Shown here: one piece after another, positions 34,987 to 47,785 of the stretch
Layout: each line of letters starts with the position of its first letter
How positions within the stretch are numbered: the stretch's first letter is position 1
Assembly: GCA_905250115.1 (NCBI GenBank)
Contig: CAJNOI010000202.1
Span: 62,001-126,000, forward strand
Source of the DNA: Adineta steineri
Lineage: Eukaryota > Rotifera > Eurotatoria > Adinetida > Adinetidae
Direction of reading: 5' to 3'
DNA length: 64,000 nucleotides
Translations under genes and position numbers: made by a program
The notes under the pieces: generated by a model
The model's input: only the letters and a program-made list of their open reading frames with translations
The model's database searches: none
Told to the model about the DNA's origin: nothing

Positions 34987-35617
34987 TAGCAAATTTCAAT
35001 AACTAAAATTACTAGAAATAGAAGAAAGTTGTCCATGTAAAGTAACTGTAATATATATTCAATATCATGATTTTTATTAGAAACGCAATACACAACCTAC
35101 TTACATTTGTATGAAATTTATCTTTGTTTATTTACTAATGTATTTTGTAAACTATGCAATTTGTTCTTATCTTGATAATATATTATTTAAACATGTTAGT
35201 GATGATGTTGTTTGAATATAATTTATTTTCTGCAGACGAATATACGTAAAAGATATATAATATTGATTTTTTTTTATATATGCAATGAGGAGACTAAATG
35301 TATAGAACAGAAAGAAAAAGAGTCATTTGTGTTTGGCTCTCGTCGATTGATAAAGAAAAAATACAAAATGTAGAAGAAATAATATTTCTTACAATAAAAA
35401 TACAGAATAAAAAAAAAGGAAAAAAAAAGCAAGAATATTAGAATGATTCATTGATTGAAAAAGAAAATCTTTTGTTTTTATTTGTATCATCTTTTTCTTT
35501 TTTAATGAAAAAATTCTCATGCAACTAATAAAAAGATTAATATATGTACTAATGAATATTGTTTGTACGTGTTGTTTCAATGAACTTTACAAAATATTTG
35601 TAGATTTTCTATAAATA
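34987..35617. promoter_or_regulatory. Divergent intergenic region between fusl and CCDC96
   Basis: The only space for the promoters of two divergently transcribed genes. AT-rich, with poly-A/poly-T tracts. No specific factor site is recognised. Confidence 0.4.
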
Positions 35618-38330
35618 ATGCATCAACCACCACCAATTCCTGAAGGTGATGAGGAAACGGAAGGAATTGTACAAGATGGTGAAGGAACTCATTTTCCACG
35701 TACGCGTGCACAACCTCAAGTACCACCCATGCATGATTCAACAGCAACTGCTGAAGAATTACAAACACGTGAAGATTCAGGTGAAGGCTATGGAAAAACG
35801 CCACAATTACAAAATGAAATGATTGCTGTTAGTGGTGGTGAACCAACAGAAGCACCACAACAAGCTGAATATGTACAAGCATCAACTATTGATAAACCTA
35901 TTATTGATGATCAAGCTATGGAAGGTACACCAATAGATTCTGATGCAGAAAATGAAATAAAAGAACGATCAAATGATCAAGATGGTTTAGGTGCTATATC
36001 TGAAGATGAAAATACACTTGATGAATCAAGATTAGCACACGATCCAGATACACATTTATCCACAGTTGAGGAATCTCCTGCATCACATGATCTTTTAGAT
36101 GTTCCAGCAAGAGTTGATAAACATCCTAGAACAGATGGATCGATGCCTGTTAGTATAAATTTAATATTCTAATAGTAAATATAACTCTATATATATAGAC
36201 AACTCCTGATAAACAACGTCTATCGACTAAAAGTCCAAGAGATATATCACATATGTACGTAATTAAACCATACATTTAAATTAATATATATATATATATA
36301 TATGAATTTTAGAGAATTTAAAGATCTAGATCATGAAGATGATTATCTTGAAATAATACATCCGGAGCCGGAAATACAAATAAGTCGTGAAGAACTTCTT
36401 GCTCGTTATCAAGTTTGTTATTATTTATATAAATATTTTATTCGATTTTATTTTTTAAAGACAGCTGAAGTTGAACGTGATCGTTTAAGAAGTATAAATG
36501 TTGCATTTCAACAACGTTTAGCTGAATATTTACAAAAACGAAAAGTAATATTTAGAAAAATTTTATTTTGTTAATAATTATCTATTTCATAGGGTACTGA
36601 AGATATCCCAACTGTAAATCAAGGAGCTGAACGTTCAACAACTGAATTACAACAACGTTATCAAAAATATCTAAGTGAAATCGAAACTTTACAAGGTCGT
36701 ATAGAACGTGATCAAGTTGATTATGAAAAGAAACGAAATGAATATGAACAACAAATTCAAACAAAAAAAGAACATGTTGATGAATTAAAAGTTGAATATG
36801 TTAAATTAGTTAAACAAATTGCATCAAAAGCTGTTTTTACTCGTAGTGGAAAATCTATTTCTAATCAGGTACTTTAAAAACAAAATAGAATAGATAAAAT
36901 TTAGATATTAATAGATTCATTTGTGTTTTGAATATTAATTTTAATACAGGATTGGCGTAAACCGCCAAGAAATTTTTCTGTTGTATGTATATTTCTTCTC
37001 ACCATATTATCATTATTCTTATAGTACTTTGCAGTGCTTGACTCTTTCGAAGATAACTAGTTCATATTTTAATCATTTTTTTTTCGTATTATTTTAGGAA
37101 GTGGAAAATTATTTAACACAATTAAGAGAAAAAGAAGAAGATTTAATTAAAGTAGGATAGAATTATATGATTTTGTTTATATAAATAGATGATTTTTTTA
37201 TAGACACGTCATGAAAATATTCGTTTAAAAAATCAATTAAAAAAACGTGAATTACAATTGAAATCAAAAGAAGAATTAGCTGAAGGTTTTCATATGATCG
37301 ATTTTGAACAATTGAAAATTGAAAATCAAACTTATAGTGAAAAAATTGAAGAACGAAATGAAGTATAGGAAATTTTGTTCTATTTGTAGTTATTCATAGA
37401 CTATTTTCTTTTAAAGGAATTATCTAAACTTCGTAAAAAAATTGGTACAACTGTTCAAATTCTTAGTCATATCAAAGAAAAACTTAATTATGTTGGTCAA
37501 CAACGTGCCAAAGCAGAAAATTCACTTAAAGATAAAGAAACTGAAGTAAAACAGGTATATATATATATATTCAAATATTTCCTATTTTAAAAGTACATTT
37601 TACTTTGTCAATATTTGAAAGCATTGAGAATCTTGAATATAATTAAATTGACAAACAATTTCTATTGTTTGATACGTACATATTTGAGGTCATTTCTACT
37701 TAGAATGAATATTCTATATTGATTTTTGGTAAATTTTTCAATAATGTCGATCAAGATTCTTCGGATAGTTAGAGGACATATTTTATTCATAAATAAATAT
37801 TTACGAGATAAAATAACTAAATTGGTATTTATCATTTATGATATTAATATCTCAATTTCTTAAGTATAATATTTAAAGCCTTTGGACTATATAATTAAAA
37901 ATACGAAATATTCGATTTAGACGTTTAAAGTACTATATATTCAAGTATCATCAAATATAGAAGACAGCTGGCGCTTTTCACAGTATTTATTGTAACAGTA
38001 AAATGATAGGAATCTTCAGTGAGGGGGTGGTGGTCGCCACTGAGAATCCTTTAAGAAATGATAGATGTCATCCTATAAAAATATCTTATTATTTAGAAAC
38101 GTGATGAATTAGCAACAATAAAACGTCGTCGTGATCGTTTACGACAAGAAAATCAATTATTAAAACAAAGTTCTGGTCTTATTGGTAATGAACAATTATT
38201 ACGTGATTATGAAGAACGTTATGATGAAATTGAAAGATGTACTGACAAACTTGATAATTTAAAAAAACGTCATGCTGAAATAACTCTTACGTGTAAAGTA
38301 TTGAAGAAGAAAATTTCTAAAGTTCAATAA
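35618..38330 (+). CDS. CCDC96: Ciliary coiled-coil protein CCDC96
   Basis: The start is ATG 35618. A long acidic, low-complexity N-terminus (about 180 residues rich in E, D, P and Q) is followed after several short introns by continuous coiled coil: EELLARYQTAEVERDRLR, TELQQRYQKYLSEIETLQGR, QLREKEEDLIKTRHENIRLK, FEQLKIENQTYSEKIEERNE and LSKLRKKIGTTVQILSHIKE. The C-terminus ends KKKISKVQ-stop at 38330. The LKIENQTYSEKIEERNEEL block is the signature of CCDC96 and its relatives (FAP184 in Chlamydomonas), axonemal proteins that work with CCDC113 in motile cilia. This suits a heavily ciliated animal. One intron (about 37554-38096) is much longer than the others and holds a small hairpin. Confidence 0.88.
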
Positions 38331-38447
38331 TATATATTTTTAAACATACAATAAAAGCACTTTCCGGATTTTTTTTTCTTTCTAAATACAATAATTCATA
38401 GTAAACAAAATCGTATATATTTTTTTTTATACAAGTTCAAAAAATAT

Positions 38448-41400
38448 TTAAAGAGTAAAATATGGCTGACGAATTAATGCTAAACATTGTTGTCGTAAAC
38501 GGTTAAGATCATTATTTTTATTTGTTATGGATATATTAGCAGCTTGTTGAAGAAGATTTCGATAATGATAAGTTGTTGATGGTAGAAAATGACAGAATAA
38601 TAAAAGTGCTGCAATTATATCGAGATTAGGCAATTCTTCAAATACAAAGAAAGGATGTTGTTATTATTATTATGATCAATTATTATTTTCTTACCTTCTT
38701 TAATTTGAATAGTTGAATTTTGTTGTTGTTGTTTAAGTGCACGTTCAAATAATGTATGAGTAGCTAATGGATTTAAACCGGATGATATACGAAATATTGA
38801 CTCAAATAAATAAACCTACAAAAAATATAATAGAAGAAAAAAACACTCAATAGAGAATGTAATCATTACTCGTTGTTTAGGTAATTTCATCATTCGATTA
38901 AGTTGTTTATAGTTGTCGAGTTCTTGTTGAAAATCATTAAGATATGGAAGTTTTTTATCATTAATTGTCATTATACTTGTAAGAAGTCGAAGACGTAATG
39001 AAAGTATACCATCGAGTATTAAAGTATTAATTGCCTAGATAAAATAAAATCTTTCTATTATTAAAAGCTCATCGAGTTAGTTAGAGTGTACAGGAAGTAT
39101 AAGTGATTAAGCGGAAGAGCTCTGAGTCAGGCCGGTTTTCTATCGAGCATTACAAAATTTCGAAACTGTCTTCAGATGATGCCTCACATTGCAAGGCATT
39201 CTTTGTTTCTTTCACTTACTAAATCAACATTGTCTTCATTATTATTAGTATTATTATTCACATTGATACAATCTTCAATCATTGATGTTATTAACCGACT
39301 TGTTTGTCCTAATTGTTCTAATAAGGATAATCTAGTTGAATTTGTTTGTTCATCATCATCATTTAATACAAGAAGTATACTATGAATTGTTTCAATAATT
39401 AAAATAAATCTTTCACTAAATATATATATAAATTATTAGAAAAATAATTATTCGTATTTTGTTTTTGTTAACATACTCAACAAGATTCATTGATCGTGCC
39501 ATATGATAAATTGTTTGATTTGATTCTTCACTTTGTCGAAGTAAATCACTTGATGTTATATTATCAATTAATTGTTTATCATTTGATATACAACGTAAAA
39601 CTTGTAAACTATGTTGCCACCATGAAAAACGATCTAAATCATATTCATTTTTAATTATTATTTGTTGTTGTTGTTGTTGTTGTTGTTGTTGAGATTGATT
39701 ATCATCTTGTTGTAATAAAAGTTGATTATGAATATTATCATAAAGTATATATTCTAAATATTGACAACGTATTGATTCAATAAAATTTGTTTGTTTAAAT
39801 TCAATATATTTTTTATCAAATATAAATTGATTTAAACGATCAATATCGGCTAACCAAATATCATTCATATCAATTAATAAAAGACATTTTAATATATATG
39901 GAATAAATATTGAAAATATTCCACCTAATTTTTTTAATGTTAATGCTGATAGAAGATAAATTTCATTATGTTTTTTAATATCAAATTTTTTTCCAGCATT
40001 CATCGATGTATTGATTGTTGAAAGAAATAAATTAAAAAGTGATAATGATGATGATGAATTATGATATTCAATTTTCCATAATTGTAAAAGACAATCATTT
40101 AATTCACGATTATAATCACGTGTATCAATCGATTTTGTCCAACCAGACCAAAATATTAACCAACGACCAAGAAATATTAAATTTACACATAAACGTGTCA
40201 TTTGCCATGTTATTGATGATAGATAATAGAGAAGACTATTATCAATAGTTACATAAAGTTTTTCGCAGCATTGACGATAATATATACGTGCTTCATTTAA
40301 TTGATTCTAAAGATAAATAAAATATTATCAAAAAAACTGATGTTACATTAATACCTCAGCCATAAGTTGATCCGCTTTTTTCTTATAAACATAATATTCA
40401 TGCATTTCCGATTCGGGTACAATCGGTTCCCCGTAAACAAATAATTTAACCAAACAAACAAGACATATTCCTAAATTGAGTGTCCAAGCAACTAATTGTC
40501 GCCATGATGTACTTAGAAATGCTATTAAGAAATAATTTATTATATAAAACAAAAAAAAGATTTTTTTCGAAAATTATTTTACTTGATGAATTAATATTTT
40601 CATTATTAGTTGCCGATTGTAATGTTCTTGAACCAACGATTGATTGCATATCGCCCATATCATTTGATTCCGATGAATGTATAAGATTAAGTAAATAATT
40701 AAATGGATTTGTTATAAGAACGCATAACATAAAACAACATAAAACTAATCGAGATCCATTAACCATACCTTGTTTACTAGTTGTACGTTTTTGTCCTGAG
40801 AAATGAAAAAAACAGCTCAAGTAATTACATCATAAAAAAGTTTTTAATTTTACGTTTTGGAACAGGACTATATGCTTCATCACTTGAACCAAGTGTTGAT
40901 TCACTTGATTCGCTGTGTGATGATGGTGGTGTTGTAGGATTTTTAACTGAAGAATTTCTATCTGTTGATGGTGATTCATTATTATGTGAAACATCAACAT
41001 CTAAGATCAATGAAGAAATAAAATAAATGTAAATAGTTGAAATTTTACTCGTTAAATTTAAACGTTTGAATATGGTTTTCAAAGTAGTATTTTCTTCTTC
41101 TAATCGTCGATTAACTGCTTGAAGTTGTCGAATATATTCAACTGTTCGTCGAAGTACACCAGATTTTTGTACCTAATTGACACAAAAAAAATAAACAAGA
41201 TATAATAAGTCTAGTTGAACTTTTTTCTTCAGGCACTTGACCTGACTTTCTTATTCAACAAGTTCAAGCATATCAGTCAAGAACACTTACTGATACCCTG
41301 ATTAAAAGTACTAGATACGTTTTTTTTGCATAACGTATTATCATATTTTGCCTACCTTTTCGTCAGTATCTGCAACAATTTCTTTTAATTCAAGTATTCT

Positions 41401-42477
41401 TTCGTTGATACTTGATCGATATCTCTTTTCAATAGCATTATGTGATGATTTTCGTCGAACACGACCGCCACTACCATTTCCAAAATTCATACTTGATGAT
41501 GACATATTGTTTGATGGTGAATCATGTCTGCTACCTTCATCGGAACTATTATTATTATTGTTATTATTCGTATAATTTGATTGATTGATAATTTTCAAAG
41601 GAATATTATTTCCAATAATAGTACTATTTTCTAAAAGACTTGAAAATGATCCAACATTTGTTGATGATGTATCGGGTGCAGAACAGATTAACTAAAGAAC
41701 AAAGAAATAATTAGGATTTATTCGAAGATAATTTTTATTTTATACAGCTTGGAATTGATCTAATGTAACTGGTATTGGTTCAGGTTTTTTAATTAATTTA
41801 GGAAGATGAACAGGTGGTGGTGGTCGAGAGCGTTTTGATGATGTTGATTTTCTTCCGGGAGAATTTTTATTTGATTGATATTCTGGCATATTCATAGATA
41901 CCATTGCAGATGGCTTAAAAATAAGAAAACAAAAAATGTAATGAAAAGAGATATTTTGCTTTTTAATTACTTCAATATAATTTGTTGGAATTGCAGGTGG
42001 TGGAGGAGATGATGAATATTTAACAATTGTTTGTTGTGCTTGATGTTGTTCAATTAAAGATTTTAATGTATTTGAAGAAATATAATCATCTATAGGTGGT
42101 TGAACATTTGTATTATGTGTCATTTGATTTGTTTGAATTGGAAGTATTGTTGCTTCATAGGGTGGTGGTTGTAATTCAATGGGAGCTTGTTGAAGAAAAG
42201 GTGTATTCGCATTTGCTGGAGAATCAAAATATGTGAAATCATTTGGATTTATATCGAATTCAGAAAAAAAATCACTAAAAGCTGTGTCAGATAATTTCAA
42301 ATCACATGTTAAATAATCTTTAATATCTATAATAGAATAAAAGATTGATTTTTTTAAATTTAACATTAAAAATATCTTACCGCCTACAGCCGTTGTATCG
42401 ATATGCATGGATTGTTGCTGATGCTGTTGCTCTTGTTGTTGATATTCATCAAATTGAAATAAATTACCACTCATCAT
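38448..42477 (-). CDS. SREBP: Sterol regulatory element-binding protein
   Basis: A membrane-tethered bHLH-zipper activator of lipid-synthesis genes. The start is ATG 42477. The N-terminal activation region is acidic (AFSDFFSEFDINPNDF), then Q/P-rich with a proline-rich RPPPPVHLPKL stretch. The bHLH (about 41490-41350) reads SHNAIEKRYRSSINERILEL; the tyrosine in KRYR is specific to SREBPs and permits binding of both SRE and E-box. The zipper is KSGVLRRTVEYIRQLQ, then RLEEENTTLK (41175-41050). TM1 (40755-40690, RLVLCCFMLCVLITNPFNYL) has the NP pair used by site-2 protease. The lumenal loop has RTLQS, a candidate site-1 protease site (R-x-L-x). TM2 is LVAWTLNLGICLVCLVKL. The SCAP-binding-type C-terminal domain runs to 38448, including a poly-Q stretch. 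About ten exons are present; no breaks are seen. Confidence 0.92.
39662..39690 (-). repeat. CAA trinucleotide repeat inside the SREBP gene
   Basis: About ten GTT units on the plus strand, read as CAA on the coding strand, encode a glutamine run in the C-terminal domain of the SREBP protein. A likely length-polymorphic site. Confidence 0.9.
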
Positions 42478-43133
42478 CGTTTCTAAGTTATTCGACTAAT
42501 ATGAAAAAAAAAGAAAAAAAGATGAATGAATAAAATTCTTTTTTTAGTTAAAAGTAGTTTCTTTCGAAACGATCACGCCATTCTGATTATATGGAAGAAT
42601 GAGTCATAATAATGTCACTTGAAGAAAAAAAAAATCTCATACTTATCATTCAAGGTCCTTCAAGTCCTATCAAAAAACTTTTCAAAACAAGTTATTACTA
42701 TAGATGTCGCTGCTATACAGTGAAAAAGAGTTATAGGAATTTATTATATCTGATAAGTTTGCACTAGATAAAATAGTACGATTATCAAAAAATATGTATA
42801 ATCCACTTTTGTTCTGTGTAGATTACAAAAATTCATTCAGATTTCTTATCTGATGTTTTTTGTTACATTTGTGAATCATTCAGAAATGAAAACATAAAGA
42901 AAGCATTATCTTATATTCTCAATCCAATTAAATCAATGACAAATTTTATTTTAAGTCTCTTTTCTTGTTCTTCAAAAAAAAATAATACCGGGTTTGAATA
43001 TATCTATACACATATACATACACACGCACACAAAAACCTTTTGTCAACAATTAATAAGAAAAACTGTCGTAATTTTATACAAAAATTTTTCTAGATCATA
43101 ACAATCACTATTATAAAAAAAAAGTTGAATATT
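42478..43133. other. SREBP upstream region and GTF2H4 3' flank
   Basis: AT-rich with no gene. It must contain the SREBP promoter and the 3' end of the GTF2H4 transcript. A CACACGCACACA-type stretch lies near 43020. An SRE-like decamer is listed separately. Confidence 0.5.
42572..42581 (+). promoter_or_regulatory. Possible SRE-like site upstream of SREBP
   Basis: ATCACGCCAT lies about 95 bp upstream of the SREBP start codon and differs from the SRE-1 consensus ATCACCCCAC at two positions. SREBP genes in other animals are autoregulated through SREs. A ten-base match with two mismatches can arise by chance in this length of DNA. Confidence 0.2.
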
Positions 43134-45225
43134 TTAATCATTGCTGCCTTTTGGTCGTTGCATTTTCCAAAAACGTTTTACTTCTTCATGACCAGCTTTT
43201 GATACAATAACACATCGTTTTTGTGAATTACTCCAAAGTAATACATTTAAATCCTTCAGAAAAGAAAATAATATTATTTAAATAAATGAAGAAATACAAA
43301 TTACTTTAGCATATTTTTCAATTAATTCAAAATCATTTGCACTATTAAATTGACTATAAAGCATGCCTTCTTGATCAACAATACGATCTCGTTCCATTTC
43401 CCTATTATAAATAAATTTAAAAAAATATTAACAATCTACGAATATGAATTTACCATAGACGAATTTGATCACTTATTGTTGTTGGAATCAAAGGTTTATT
43501 TTCTAATAACTACAAAATATGAAAATAGAAATGATATTAAATTAGAAAATTCTATTATTCATACTCGTTTACGCATTTGTGGATGTGCATGAGATTTAAG
43601 AAAATTTAAAATCTAAAAATATATCTTTAATAAGAAATAATGAATTTATTTTCATACCAAATCTGCAGAAATTTCATTGCTTAATGCTTTGCGAATACTC
43701 TGTCGAGTTATAAGACCAACACTCATATTTGGAAATCTAAATATTAAACATTATTAATATTGAAAATGATGAGTAATATACCTATAAAGCATTTTACAAA
43801 ATAACGCAGTGATTCTTAAATATAAATCATTATCTATTAATTTAAAGAAAAAAGTTTGTTATAAATAGAATAATATCGAAACAAACTTGTATAAGCATAA
43901 ACACGATAATTTGTTTCAACAACAAGAAAACCAGATTGAATTTCATCATTTCCATGTTCTCCATATGTAGTTGTTGCTAAACCAGATGCTAATTCAATAG
44001 CAAGTTTAGTTGGAAAATAACGTTTGATTTTTCTCTAAAATTATCACAAAATCAATATAATCCATCGAATAGTTCGTTTTTATTACCGTTTTTTGCCAAA
44101 TAAGGCCAAGTTCTCGAAGATGTTGAAGAAAATTTTCTTTAGTTGCACTGAATTTTTCACATGAATAATCCTATAGGAAATAAAGAAATATATATTTACT
44201 TCAATGATCAATTTACTTTGCCAAATGTTGCAAAACTAAGTTGAAATAAAAATATTAAATGTTCACTTATATCTTCACCACGTTGCTAAAAATTATTTTG
44301 AGATATAAGAACAAAGTTTCGATGAAAAGAATATACAATCTACTTGACGTGTTTCCAGAGAATTGATAATAAAAAACCATACTTGTGTTCGTCGATTCAT
44401 TAATAGAAATTGAAAACCAGTGCCTGTAATTTGATACGGATCAGTGCTGGCTGAAGACGTATCATCATTTCTATTATTATTAAAAGAAAATCTTATGATG
44501 TAAAACAAAATAAATAAATACCGTTTGAGTAATTTAGCATGAACAAAAACATCAATTGTATCACGAGTTATTTGTCCACGATCAGGATTGACTAGATATT
44601 GTAAAACACACTAGAAGAAAAAACGTATATGTAGAACGAATTTAAATCAAAGATTATTTTATATTACATCCCACCGAGTTGAAGAGTACGTATTGAGTTC
44701 TTCGAGTTTTTTAATACTACGTTCACTAGGAGTTGATACCGAATCAGTTTCATCAAGCCAATTAGTTGTCCCACCAAAAATAGCACCGGTTAAATTATTT
44801 CTAAATGTAACATCTAATTGCCAATCAGTACCAACTTCATTCCAAATGCCTAGCTTAACAAGCATTCGCGTAATATTTTTATATGTACTAATAATATAAA
44901 AAGAGATTTATAACATTTTAAAATTGATGCTTTATTTACTTTTGATGAGATGGATTAATCCATGAAGATGCAACACCTTGACTTATTGGTTGTGGTTGTC
45001 CAGTTAATTCTGAATTAGGTAAACAAATAAATCTCATAATAATCGTTCTTGCAAGTACCGGTAATTCACTATGAAATATTCGAAATAGAAAATAAATCTT
45101 GCAAATATTTATTTAACAAACCGAAATATTGCGAGACAACTTGCAGGATGTCCATAAATATTTTGTGTTACATTCGTTGGTAAACTCGAAATATACTCTT
45201 GTAAATTAGCAAATTGACCCGACAT
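43134..45225 (-). CDS. GTF2H4: TFIIH subunit 4 (p52/Tfb2)
   Basis: A core TFIIH subunit that anchors and stimulates the XPB helicase in transcription initiation and nucleotide-excision repair. The start is ATG 45225 ([16 protein letters not shown]), followed by the conserved [21 protein letters not shown] block. Exons of similar size to their neighbours, split by introns of about 40-60 nt, encode [16 protein letters not shown] and [24 protein letters not shown] blocks, then [68 protein letters not shown] and [14 protein letters not shown], all in the order of human GTF2H4. The C-terminal zinc-free domain ends [13 protein letters not shown] at stop 43134. It sits 193 bp downstream of PRPF4 on the same strand. 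Confidence 0.93.
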
Positions 45226-45418
45226 TATTTTCTAATAATCTAAAAATCTATTTGATTTTTTTTTATCAAACACATTTAACTTGAATTTATTTGTCCATTC
45301 TCATCAAAAAAAAATATAACAGTCTTATCTCTCGATTTTATATTTTCTTTTAATCTCAACACTTAACATAAACAACAAAAAAAGAGAGAATACACGAAAA
45401 AAAAGAGAAACTCTAGAT

Positions 45419-47593
45419 TTAATTAATCTGTTCCGGTGACCAAATTTTTAATGTTCGATCATAAGAAACAGTTGCAATCCATCGTCCATCGAGAGATATA
45501 TCTGCTGACATTATTTTTTGTTCATGTCCCGTTGAAGAGAATAATGCTGACCATACTGGATGCATCCATAATTTAATTGTATTATCATATGAAACAGTTA
45601 CTAAATAATGTCCTTCAGAACCTAAAGAAAAAAAGAAGAAGCAAACTAACAAAATTATTATATGAATAAAAACATACGTTGAAATCTAACAGTTGAAACT
45701 AAATTTTGATGAGCTGCAATACTATAAGCATTTTTTATTTGCCGTAAATCCCAAATTTTACATAAATTATCTTCTGAACCAGTTGCAATATGATATCTAA
45801 TAAATACAAAAAAATTAATGAAAATAATTCGAAAATTTTATTCTAACAAACCCATTAGGTGAAAAGTCAATTGATAAAATTGGTTTAAGATGACCTTCTA
45901 AGAACATAATACAACGCCCAGTTCGAATATCCCATACACGACCGTATGCATCCATTCCACTAAAACGAAATATAGAAACAATTCAACATAGTATATAGAT
46001 AGATTACTTACGCAGTAGCTGTTAAACTTCCATCGCATTGAAATGTTATATCATGAACAGCTTTTGAATGACCTTCTTGATGTAAGATTTCTTCTTGAGT
46101 TTCAAGATCCCATAAACGCCATGAATGATCATAACTAAATAAAAACAAAATAGTATTATTATTATTGAATTAAACATTTTTTTACCAAGCAGTCGCTAAA
46201 AATCTTCCTGATGGATGAAATTTCGTTTTTGCTACACGAAATGGTGCATGACCTAAATAGAAATAAATATATCGTAATTTTTTTATTTTTCTTTCTTTGC
46301 AATTACCTTCAATTTCGGCAATAGGTTCATCACTTTCAAGATTCCATAATTTAACACTTCCATCAAATGCACTCGATGCTAAATTAATCATAGCTGGATC
46401 TTGTGTTAAAGTCGATTGAGGATGCCAACTAACACAACAAGCATTTACTGTATGACCACGTAATGTTCGGACATGTCTACAATCTGGTACCGTCCAAATT
46501 TTACATAAACCGCTCCTAGATTAAACAAAAGTTTTATTTAATAAATACAAACAAAAAATAAATTACCATGAAGAAACTGCAACCATTTGATCATTTGGAC
46601 TAAATTCACAATAGGATAAAGGACGAGCATCACCAACTTGACTGCAATGTAATGATGTAGCCTACCCAAAACAAAAAACGAATAAATTAAAAATAATCAA
46701 TGAATAAACTTCAATTTTTACTCGTAATGCACGATATAAATTTTGAACTCTAGCTGTTCGGTGTACTTCAGGAATAGCTACATATTCTTTTAATCTTTGA
46801 ATTCGTTCTTTAGCTCTAATTAGAAAAAAAGAAACAATCAATATTTTAGAAAATTTATTTACTGTCATTATTTTACTTTGGTAAAGAATATTGAGCAATC
46901 CAATATCGTGCCATTTGTAATTCATCAGATCCTTCATGATACCATGTCACTTCCTTAAGAAAAATCAATAAAAAAACCAAAATTATTTCTTTTTTTATTT
47001 ACTTCTTTTGTATCTTCATTTTTTCTATCATCTTCTTCTTTTTTACGTAATTTCTGTGCGATTTCATCATCAGATAAACGTGAAATTAAATTACGAAGAC
47101 GTTCACGTCGTTCTGCTGGTCCTTCACCGAATAAACCTAAATATAAAAAGATTATTATTTAATTAAGATCTTTCTATTTTCTTACAAATAGGTTCTCCTA
47201 ATTGACGTAGATTTGCTTTGACTTCAATATCATCAGTTGAAACATGAATTTGTCGAGCCTAAAGAAAATAAAAAATATAATTTTTTTAATTAAAATACAA
47301 AGTGTTTTTTACTCTGCGACGTCGTTCAAATTCAGCAAGAAGTGCTTGTTGATCTTCAGCAAATGGTTGATCTTCTAATCTAACTGTTTCAGCTAAATAA
47401 TAATCAATAAAAATTAATCAATATAATATAAATACAACATACATTCACGACGTGTTAGAATAGATGTTTGTTGTTGTTCAAAATTTTGTCTTCCTGCTGC
47501 TTGATTAATAAGATCAGTATGTACACGTTCAGCATGATCAACATTAGCTGTTGTACGCCTATTAGGCATTGAAAAAGATTCATCTTGAATCAT
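45419..47593 (-). CDS. PRPF4: U4/U6 snRNP protein PRPF4 (Prp4, WD40)
   Basis: A spliceosomal tri-snRNP component. The N-terminal part carries the Prp4 region ([20 protein letters not shown], then [17 protein letters not shown], then [19 protein letters not shown]). Next comes [20 protein letters not shown]. The C-terminal half has seven WD40 repeats: [112 protein letters not shown], and a last pair ending [13 protein letters not shown]. The length is close to the human protein. The chosen start, ATG 47593, is immediately preceded by TTTATTTTCAG, so either a 5'-untranslated intron or a spliced-leader acceptor ends exactly at the start codon. Confidence 0.93.
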
Positions 47594-47611
47594 CTGAAAA
47601 TAAATTTCAAT
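47594..47611 (-). promoter_or_regulatory. Splice acceptor abutting the PRPF4 start codon
   Basis: On the coding strand the sequence ATTGAAATTTATTTTCAG ends directly at ATG 47593. With only about 190 bp separating it from the upstream same-strand NUP93 stop, this is a good candidate trans-splice (spliced-leader) acceptor; bdelloids are known to use spliced leaders. A normal cis intron in the 5' UTR is the alternative. Confidence 0.4.
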
Positions 47612-47785
47612 ATAATATCATTTATATACATATGAATAAATCTAATAACCGTCTTTTATTATTATCACTATGTTGAATCTAATAAATTGTTTAAAATTAA
47701 TCATATCTAAAAAATGATGTATATCATAATTTCTTGTTTATTTCCTAACAACACAAAAAAGAAAAAGTTTCTATTTTTTTTTATT

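Noticed and set aside
39060-39175. GC-richer segment in an SREBP intron considered as a tRNA or other RNA gene
   Set aside because: No cloverleaf with T-loop GGTTC-type sequence or A/B boxes in the right spacing could be drawn.
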